Below, piece after piece: positions 5,748 to 11,078 of a DNA stretch of 11,078 nucleotides. The notes below the pieces were generated by a model. It had not been told where the DNA came from. It made no database searches and saw only the letters and a list, made by a program, of their open reading frames with translations. The position numbers and the translations under genes were made by a program. Location: NCBI GenBank assembly GCA_903950295.1, contig CAJBAP010000219.1:1-11078 (forward strand), written 5' to 3'. Source of the DNA: an uncultured Rhodocyclaceae bacterium. GTDB lineage: Bacteria > Pseudomonadota > Gammaproteobacteria > Burkholderiales > Rhodocyclaceae. Every line of letters begins with the position of its first letter. Positions within the stretch are counted from its first letter, which is position 1.

Positions 5748-6370
5748 CTTACCCCGGTCCAGCGCAGGATCGGTGCCCATTGTTCCCAGTCCTGGGCTCC
5801 GCGCGAAGCGGGCAGATCGAAGATCGTCATGCCGTGTGCAGCGGCCTGTACGTAGTTTTGCGTGTCGCGTAAATGGGCGACCACCGGCAGACCGGAATTC
5901 ACCAGAAAACGCTCCAGTTCGCCGGCCGCGCGCGTGCGCGCATCGACGCGCATGCCGACTACGGCGATTTCAACCTGATGTTTGCGTACCTGCTTCTCCG
6001 TCAGTAGCTCATCGAGAAAGTGGCGCGTGGCGAGGATGTCGAATAGCGAGGGTTGTAGCGGCACGATGACGCGATCGACCCACTTCAGTACCTGCGCGAG
6101 TTTCTTGCCGTGCAGTCCCGCCGGCGTGTCGAGCACGATATGAGTCGCATCTTGCGGCGGGCGTGCCGGTTGGCCTGGCTGGATTTCCCAGGTGGCGATA
6201 TAGGGCAACGCCGGCGAGCGCAGTCGCAGCCATTCACGCGATGATTGCTGGCGGTCGATGTCACCCAGCATTACATTTTGTCCACTCTTGGCGAGCCAGC
6301 CGGCCAGGTTGGTTGCCAGCGTGCTCTTGCCGACACCACCCTTCGGATTGGCGATCATGTAGGTCTGCAT
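5744..6370 (-). CDS. Orphan ParA/MinD-type P-loop ATPase
   Basis: A 208-residue cytoplasmic ATPase of the ParA/MinD (SIMIBI) superfamily. The deviant Walker A KGGVGKST (10-17) with its signature lysine is complete. DIDRQQSS (37-44) corresponds to the usual DxDPQ segment, and IVLDTPAG (78-85) to the switch II/Walker B region. It lacks an N-terminal helix-turn-helix and is shorter than plasmid ParA, like the small ParA-like ATPases that position cargo other than DNA. No parB or parS candidate was seen. I chose ATG 6370 because the family fold starts there (MQTYMIANPKGG); an upstream in-frame ATG at 6451 would add 27 unlikely residues overlapping qor. It lies 13 nt after qor and is probably the last gene of maeB-qor-parA. 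The cargo is unknown. Confidence 0.87.
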   Translation of the reverse strand: MQTYMIANPKGGVGKSTLATNLAGWLAKSGQNVMLGDIDRQQSSREWLRLRSPALPYIATWEIQPGQPARPPQDATHIVLDTPAGLHGKKLAQVLKWVDRVIVPLQPSLFDILATRHFLDELLTEKQVRKHQVEIAVVGMRVDARTRAAGELERFLVNSGLPVVAHLRDTQNYVQAAAHGMTIFDLPASRGAQDWEQWAPILRWTGVS

Positions 6371-6383
6371 GTCAGGGCGGTAC

Positions 6384-7367
6384 TTATGGCAACAGAATTG
6401 TTGAGCCGGTGGTCTTGCGTGACTCGAGGTCGATGTGTGCCTGCGCGGCATCTTTCAGCGCATAGGTCTGGTTCACCTCGATCTTCACCTTGCCGGTTGC
6501 CACCATGTCAAACAACTCCTGAGCGCTTTGCAACAAATCGGCACGCTTGGCAATGTAGGTGAACAAGGTCGGTCGCGTCAGGAACAGTGAGCCGCGCTTG
6601 GAAAGTTCCTGCGTATCCACCGGCGCTACCGGCCCCGCCGATTGGCCGAAGGTGACCATCATTCCCAGTGGCCGCAGGCAGTCGAGCGACTTCATGAAGG
6701 TATCGGCGCCGACCGAGTCATACACCACCGGCACGCCTTCACCGCCGGTGATGTCTTTGACACGTGCGACAAAGTCTTCCCGGGTATAGACGATCGGATG
6801 ATCGCAGCCATGCGCCTTGGCGAGTGCGGCTTTCTCATCCGAGCTGACCGTACCGATTACCGTTGCACCGAGTGCCCTGGCCCATTGGCAGACGATGAGG
6901 CCGACGCCACCCGCCGCTGCCTGAATCAGAATTTTGTCACCGGGCTTTACGCGATAAGTGCGGCGCAACAGGTATTGTGCGGTCATGCCTTGCAGCATCA
7001 TTGCGGCGGCGGTCTTGAAGTCGATGGCATCCGGCAACTTCACCAACCGGTCAGCCGGGATGTTGCGTACCTCGGCATAGGCTCCGGGTGGCCCTCCCGC
7101 ATAAGCCACGCGGTCACCAACCTTTACCTCAGTGACTGCACTACCGACGGCCTCAACCACGCCAGCCCCTTCCAGTCCCAGGCCGCTGGGCAATGGCAGC
7201 GGATAGCGGCCAGTGCGGAAATAAACGTCGATGAAGTTGAGGCCGACCGCCTCGTGACGCACGCGCGCTTCATTGGGTGCCAATTGTGACAATTGGCTAG
7301 TGCCGACATCTTCCCAGCGCAGGACTTCCGGACCGCCGGTTTCATGGATACGGATTGCATGGGGCAT
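6384..7367 (-). CDS. qor: Zinc-independent NADPH:quinone oxidoreductase, MDR superfamily
   Basis: It reduces quinones with NADPH in the cytoplasm, usually one electron at a time. The 327 residues equal the length of E. coli QorA. The GroES-like N-terminal domain shows NFIDVYFRTGRYPLPLPSGL (44-63), then GLEGAGVVEAVG (64-75). The Rossmann cofactor site is AAAGGVGLIVCQWARALGA (150-168), followed by GTVSSDEK (172-179). YDSVG (216-220) and FLTRPTLFTYI (262-272) are typical of Qor, and no structural or catalytic zinc ligands are seen. The start ATG 7367 has an AAGGAAG Shine-Dalgarno upstream (7379-7373). It begins 21 nt after the maeB stop, so co-transcription is likely. The physiological substrate could be another enone or quinone. 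Confidence 0.9.
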   Translation of the reverse strand: MPHAIRIHETGGPEVLRWEDVGTSQLSQLAPNEARVRHEAVGLNFIDVYFRTGRYPLPLPSGLGLEGAGVVEAVGSAVTEVKVGDRVAYAGGPPGAYAEVRNIPADRLVKLPDAIDFKTAAAMMLQGMTAQYLLRRTYRVKPGDKILIQAAAGGVGLIVCQWARALGATVIGTVSSDEKAALAKAHGCDHPIVYTREDFVARVKDITGGEGVPVVYDSVGADTFMKSLDCLRPLGMMVTFGQSAGPVAPVDTQELSKRGSLFLTRPTLFTYIAKRADLLQSAQELFDMVATGKVKIEVNQTYALKDAAQAHIDLESRKTTGSTILLP

Positions 7368-7388
7368 GGCAGGCTTCCTTTCTTCTTT

Positions 7389-9686
7389 CTATGAACGCAG
7401 ATGATTGGCATCCACCACGGCGAGCGCGGTCAGGTTGACCAGGCGGCGTACGGTGGCAGTGGAGGTGAGGATATGCACGGGCTTCGCCGCGCCGAGCAGG
7501 ATGGGACCGACGGTGATGCCGTCGCCGTTGGTTTCCTTCAAGAGGTTGAAGGCAATATTGGCGGCATCGACGTTGGGCATGATCAGCAGGTTGGCCTCAC
7601 CCTTGAGGCGGCAGCTGGTGTTCAGGCGGGAGCGCAGCGATTCGTTGAGCGCGGCATCGCCGTGCATCTCGCCATCGACTTCCAGTTCGGGCGCGCGGGC
7701 GTTAATGATTTCGAGCGCACGACTCATCTTGCGCGTTGCCTCCGAAGGGACGCTGCCGAAGTTGGAATGCGACAGCAGCGCCACCTTGGGCGTGACGCCG
7801 AAGCGACGCACTTCCTCGGCGGCCATCAGCGCCAGGTCAGCGATCAGGCCGGCGTCCGGGTCTTCATTGACGTAGGTATCGCAGATGAACAAGGTGTGGC
7901 GTGGCAGCAGCAGCAGGTTCATTGCCGCGAAGCAATGGGCGCGGGGTTTCAGGCCAATGATGTCTTCGATATGGCGCAGGTGCTGGGCGTGGCGGCCGAC
8001 CATGCCGCAGAGCATGGCATCGACATCACCGCGCCGCAGCAGCATCGCGCCGATCAGCGTGGTATCGGAGCGCAGCGCCTGTTTGGCCATTTCCGGCGTG
8101 ATGCCCTGACGGCCCATCAACTGGTGGTACTCGTTCCATAGATCGCGGTAACGCGGATCTGAAAGCGGATTGACGACCTCGAAATCGACGCCGGCGCGGA
8201 TGCGCAAACCGGCACGCAGCAGACGATGTTCGATCACTTCCGGGCGGCCGATCAGTACCGGCTGTGCCAACCCCTCGTCCTTGACCGCCTGCACCGCACG
8301 CAGCACGCGCTCGTCTTCGCCTTCGCAGTAAATTACACGACGCGGGGCCTGTTTGGCGGCGGCAAACACCGGCTTCATGACGAAGCCGGAGTGATAGACG
8401 AAGTTATTAAGCTGGTCGCGGTAGGCGTTGAGGTCGGTGATGGGGTGGCTGGCGACACCGGAGTCGGCTGCCGCTTGTGCCACGGCGGGCGCGATTTTCA
8501 CGATCAGGCGCGGGTCAAAAGGCCGGGGAATCAGGTATTCCGGGCCGAAGGCGAGTGCTTCGCCGCCGTAGGCCAACGCCACCACGTCGGAAGCCTCGGC
8601 CTGCGCCAGTTCGGCGATGGCGCGCACGGCGGCGAGCTTCATCTGTTCGGTGATCGTCGAGGCGCCGGCATCCAGCGCACCGCGGAAGATGAAGGGAAAA
8701 CACAGCACGTTATTGACCTGATTCGGGTAATCCGAACGGCCGGTGGCGATGATGGCGTCGTCGCGCACTTCCTTGATTTCTTCGGGCAGGATTTCCGGCG
8801 TCGGGTTGGCGAGCGCGAGGATCAGCGGCTGCGCGGCCATCTTCGCCACCATTTCCTTCTTCAACACGCCGCCGGCCGAAAGGCCGAGGAAGACGTCGGC
8901 GTCTTGGATCACTTCCGCGAGCGTGCGGGCATCTGTCTTTTTGGCGTAGCGCGCCTTGATCGGGTCCATGTCCTCGACACGGCCTTCATAGGCCACGCCC
9001 TTGATGTCCGTGACCCAGATGTTCTCGACCTTGACGCCGAGATTCACCAGCAGTTCGAGACAGGCCAGCGCGGCGGCGCCGGCGCCGGAAGTCACCAGCT
9101 TCACCGTGCCGATATCCTTGCCGATCAGTTTCAGCCCATTCAATACTGCTGCGCCGACGACGATCGCGGTGCCATGCTGGTCGTCGTGAAACACCGGAAT
9201 CTTCATGCGCTCGCGCAGTTTGGACTCGATGTAGAAACACTCCGGCGCCTTGATGTCTTCAAGATTGATGCCGCCGAAGGTTGGCTCCATCGCGGCGATG
9301 GCGTCAATCAATTTGTCGGGATCGTTTTCGGCCAGTTCGATATCGAAGACGTCGATCCCGGCAAACTTCTTGAACAGCACCGCTTTGCCCTCCATCACCG
9401 GCTTGGCAGCCAGCGGGCCGATGTTGCCCAGGCCCAGTACGGCCGTACCGTTGGTGATGACGCCAACCAGATTCGCGCGCGACGTCAGCCGGCTCGCCTC
9501 GCGCGGATCGGCAACAATGGCGTTGCAGGCGATGGCGACACCGGGTGAGTAGGCGAGCGCGAGGTCACGCTGGTTGGTCAGTCCCTTGGTTGGGACGACG
9601 GAGATCTTTCCGGGGGTCGGGAAAGCGTGATATTCGAGGGCAGCGGCGGTCAGATCGACACTCGGCGTGCTGGTTTCTGGGCTCAT
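7389..9686 (-). CDS. maeB: NADP-dependent malic enzyme MaeB with C-terminal phosphotransacetylase-like domain
   Basis: Oxidative decarboxylation of malate to pyruvate with reduction of NADP, feeding gluconeogenesis and NADPH supply. The 765 residues match the two-domain MaeB class. The malic enzyme part (about 15-430) has the catalytic tyrosine in AYSPGVA (45-51), lysine-containing [12 protein letters not shown] (99-110), metal ligands in NLEDI (141-145) and FHDDQHGTA (167-174), the cofactor loop TSGAGAAA (199-206) and [10 protein letters not shown] (317-326). The PTA-like part (about 445-765) keeps [12 protein letters not shown] (638-649) and [14 protein letters not shown] (727-740). In MaeB this domain binds acetyl-CoA for allosteric inhibition rather than acting as a transacetylase. 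ATG 9686 is chosen because the conserved region follows; ATG 9752 would read through the intergenic region. First gene of the maeB-qor-parA run. Confidence 0.95.
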   Translation of the reverse strand: MSPETSTPSVDLTAAALEYHAFPTPGKISVVPTKGLTNQRDLALAYSPGVAIACNAIVADPREASRLTSRANLVGVITNGTAVLGLGNIGPLAAKPVMEGKAVLFKKFAGIDVFDIELAENDPDKLIDAIAAMEPTFGGINLEDIKAPECFYIESKLRERMKIPVFHDDQHGTAIVVGAAVLNGLKLIGKDIGTVKLVTSGAGAAALACLELLVNLGVKVENIWVTDIKGVAYEGRVEDMDPIKARYAKKTDARTLAEVIQDADVFLGLSAGGVLKKEMVAKMAAQPLILALANPTPEILPEEIKEVRDDAIIATGRSDYPNQVNNVLCFPFIFRGALDAGASTITEQMKLAAVRAIAELAQAEASDVVALAYGGEALAFGPEYLIPRPFDPRLIVKIAPAVAQAAADSGVASHPITDLNAYRDQLNNFVYHSGFVMKPVFAAAKQAPRRVIYCEGEDERVLRAVQAVKDEGLAQPVLIGRPEVIEHRLLRAGLRIRAGVDFEVVNPLSDPRYRDLWNEYHQLMGRQGITPEMAKQALRSDTTLIGAMLLRRGDVDAMLCGMVGRHAQHLRHIEDIIGLKPRAHCFAAMNLLLLPRHTLFICDTYVNEDPDAGLIADLALMAAEEVRRFGVTPKVALLSHSNFGSVPSEATRKMSRALEIINARAPELEVDGEMHGDAALNESLRSRLNTSCRLKGEANLLIMPNVDAANIAFNLLKETNGDGITVGPILLGAAKPVHILTSTATVRRLVNLTALAVVDANHLRS

Positions 9687-9766
9687 GTGCGCAATACGGT
9701 TCAAGAAAGAAGGCGCAATCTTACCCCTGTGCGAAAATGGCGCATCTCTCAATGGACGGGAATGCC
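9687..9766. promoter_or_regulatory. Divergent promoter region between maeB and the second ParA-like gene
   Basis: This 80-bp gap must carry the promoters of both divergent genes. For maeB the best -10 on the minus strand is TAAGAT at 9723-9718, with no good -35 at 16-18 bp. For the plus strand I see no convincing hexamer pair. GGACGGGA (9754-9761) is a fair Shine-Dalgarno for ATG 9767. Confidence 0.35.
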
Positions 9767-10561
9767 ATGAAACGCGTTGTCTTCAACCAAAAGGGCGGTG
9801 TCGGCAAGAGCACCATTACTTGCAACCTGGCCGCCATTGCCGCCGTGCGCGGTTCCCGCACGCTGGTGGTCGATCTCGATCCCCAGGCCAATTCGACCCG
9901 CTATCTGCTGGGTGCAGCAGCCGACGGGCTCGAGTCTACGGTCACCGAATTCTTTGACCAGATGCTCAATTTCAAGCTGCGACCGAAGGCGACCGAGGAT
10001 TTTGTTCACGCCACGCCCTTCGAAAATCTTTTTGTCATGCCGGCCGATGCCGCGCTGGAGGAACTGCAAGCCAAGCTCGAATCGCGCTACAAGATCTACA
10101 AGCTGAAAGAGGCGCTCGAAAAGCTGGAGTTCGACGAGATCTTTATCGACACGCCACCGGCGCTGCACTTCTACACCCGCTCGGCACTGATCGCTGCCGA
10201 TAGTTGCCTGATTCCCTTCGATTGTGATGAGTTTGCGCGCCGTGCGCTCTACACGTTGCTCGACAACGTCGCCGAAATTCGCGCCGACCACAACGAACGG
10301 CTGGCGGTCGAAGGCATTGTCGTCAATCAGTTCCAGGCGCGGGCCACCCTGCCGCAACAGGTGGTGGATGAGTTGCGTGCCGAGGGTCTGCCGGTGCTGG
10401 AGCCCTACCTCTCGGCCTCGGTGAAGATCAAGGAATCGCACCAGCACGCCAAGCCGATGATCCACCTCGATGCCCGTCACAAGCTGACCGACGAATTCAA
10501 TCGCCTGTTCGATACGCTGGAAAAAGCACGCCAGCCGGCCAAGCAGAAGAAGCGCGCCTGA
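9767..10561 (+). CDS. ParA/Soj-like P-loop ATPase without a parB neighbour
   Basis: A 264-residue cytoplasmic ATPase of the Soj/chromosomal ParA type, without an N-terminal DNA-binding extension. The deviant Walker A KGGVGKST (9-16) is intact. Walker A-prime VVDLDPQANST (34-44) and Walker B IFIDTPPAL (125-133) are textbook for ParA. The C-terminus is strongly basic (KARQPAKQKKRA, 253-264), which could help non-specific DNA binding. ATG 9767 is chosen for its GGACGGGA upstream and because the fold begins at MKRVVFNQKGG; ATG 9752 (five residues earlier) is possible. No parB, parS-like site or replication gene was seen, so it may position another cargo or belong to a locus elsewhere. The next gene begins 40 nt downstream. 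Its sequence differs clearly from the ATPase at 5744-6370. Confidence 0.9.
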   Translation: MKRVVFNQKGGVGKSTITCNLAAIAAVRGSRTLVVDLDPQANSTRYLLGAAADGLESTVTEFFDQMLNFKLRPKATEDFVHATPFENLFVMPADAALEELQAKLESRYKIYKLKEALEKLEFDEIFIDTPPALHFYTRSALIAADSCLIPFDCDEFARRALYTLLDNVAEIRADHNERLAVEGIVVNQFQARATLPQQVVDELRAEGLPVLEPYLSASVKIKESHQHAKPMIHLDARHKLTDEFNRLFDTLEKARQPAKQKKRA

Positions 10562-10601
10562 GCCCGTAAAGCCGCCGTCCCGCCAGCGCCGACTTTTTGC
10601 C

Positions 10602-11078
10602 GTGATCGTCCTCGGAGTAGTCAGTCTCCTGTTGGCAGCCATCGTGTTCGCGCTCTGGCACCGCAATCTGCTGCTGGCGCGCGAACGCTTCATCCGCGAC
10701 CATGTTTTTCCCAAGGGCTTGCTGGATCGCCTCGCCAAGCGCCGACCGGAGCTCGCCCTGAAAGATCGCGCACTGGTGGCGCGTGGCCTGCGGCAGTTCT
10801 TTCTCGCCCACCACCTCTCCGGCCACCGTTTTGTCTCGATGCCCTCACAGGCGGCCGACGATCTCTGGCACGAGTTCATCCTCTACACCAAGGGTTACGA
10901 GGCCTTTTGCCAGCGGGCCTTCGGCCGTTTCCTGCATCACACGCCGGCGGTGGTTCTTGGCGACGAACAGCAGAACAACGAAGGTCTGCGCCGCTGCTGG
11001 TACTGGTGCTGCCGCGAGGAGAACATCGATCCGCAGCACCCTTCACGCCTGCCCCTGCTGTTTGCGCTGGATACGAAA
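10602..11078 (+). CDS. Membrane-anchored protein of an uncharacterised WH/HH-motif family (3' end outside window)
   Basis: An open frame runs to the window edge without a stop (159 codons visible). It starts with one transmembrane helix (VIVLGVVSLLLAAIVFALWH, about 2-20). A soluble part follows with a dense conserved-looking block: FFLAHHLSGHRFVSMPSQAA (66-85), DDLWHEFILYTKGYEAFC (86-103), FGRFLHHTPA (107-116). After this comes a cysteine/tryptophan patch RRCWYWCCREE (130-140). The PSxxxDxxWHxFILxTxxYxxFC pattern recalls a family of bacterial hypothetical proteins related to glycine-rich-domain (DUF1399-type) proteins; the function is unknown. GTG 10602 is the first possible start after the in-frame stop at 10485, but it has no Shine-Dalgarno. 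The start is therefore uncertain. The His/Cys content could bind a metal; that is inference. Confidence 0.75.
   Translation, partial: MIVLGVVSLLLAAIVFALWHRNLLLARERFIRDHVFPKGLLDRLAKRRPELALKDRALVARGLRQFFLAHHLSGHRFVSMPSQAADDLWHEFILYTKGYEAFCQRAFGRFLHHTPAVVLGDEQQNNEGLRRCWYWCCREENIDPQHPSRLPLLFALDTK

Noticed and set aside
8226..9548. 440-aa open frame on the plus strand opposite maeB
   Set aside because: It lies wholly antisense to a full-length, motif-complete maeB. The translation is rich in H, D, R and G with no domain, which is typical of a GC-rich shadow frame.
9749..10879. 376-aa open frame on the minus strand opposite the second ParA-like gene
   Set aside because: It covers a clear ParA on the other strand and runs into the WH-motif gene. 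No domain or start signal is seen.
1..11078. CRISPR arrays, tRNA/rRNA genes, insertion sequences, prophage or toxin-antitoxin pairs
   Set aside because: No spaced repeat array, cloverleaf, transposase-like frame, terminal inverted repeats or small paired genes were seen on reading both strands.

Overview
The window reads as ordinary chromosome of a betaproteobacterium, most like the Rhodocyclales. The base composition is GC-rich. It has a small coiled-coil gene, zapA and 6S RNA in a row, a B12-riboswitch-controlled TonB receptor, a MaeB-type malic enzyme and several c-di-GMP-type signalling genes. The placement rests on gene content and protein style, not on a database search. No phage, transposon, CRISPR, tRNA or rRNA signature was seen.

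Layout from left to right. Positions 1-798 (minus) hold the N-terminal part of a TonB-dependent outer-membrane receptor. Its leader (about 799-1137) contains a cobalamin riboswitch with a clear B12 box, so the receptor is most likely BtuB. A TATAAT box at 1144-1149 lies just upstream. Divergent from it on the plus strand are a 64-aa ZapB-like coiled-coil gene (1271-1465), zapA (1476-1811), 6S RNA ssrS (about 1828-2013) and a strong intrinsic terminator (2015-2049). A degenerate EAL plus HDOD protein begins only 24 nt after the terminator (2074-3351). It is followed by an EVE-domain protein (3367-3828), a TauE/SafE permease translationally coupled to it (3825-4619), and a GGDEF diguanylate cyclase with a new-looking N-terminal region (4686-5747).

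The cyclase converges, with overlapping stop codons, on a minus-strand three-gene block read as maeB (9686-7389), a zinc-independent quinone oxidoreductase (7367-6384) and an orphan ParA/MinD-type ATPase (6370-5744). Gaps of 21 and 13 nt suggest one transcript. Divergent from maeB are a second orphan ParA/Soj-like ATPase (9767-10561) and, 40 nt on, a 3'-truncated gene for a membrane-anchored protein of an uncharacterised WH/HH-motif family (10602 to the window end).

Functional themes are B12 uptake, Z-ring assembly, global regulation by 6S RNA, c-di-GMP-type signalling (one apparently active cyclase and one apparently dead EAL protein) and malate/NADPH metabolism. I found no convincing new multi-gene system. 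The best second-look items are the possible expression platform of the B12 leader, the two parB-less ParA ATPases, the uncharacterised WH-motif membrane protein, and the 6S RNA/EAL-HDOD junction.
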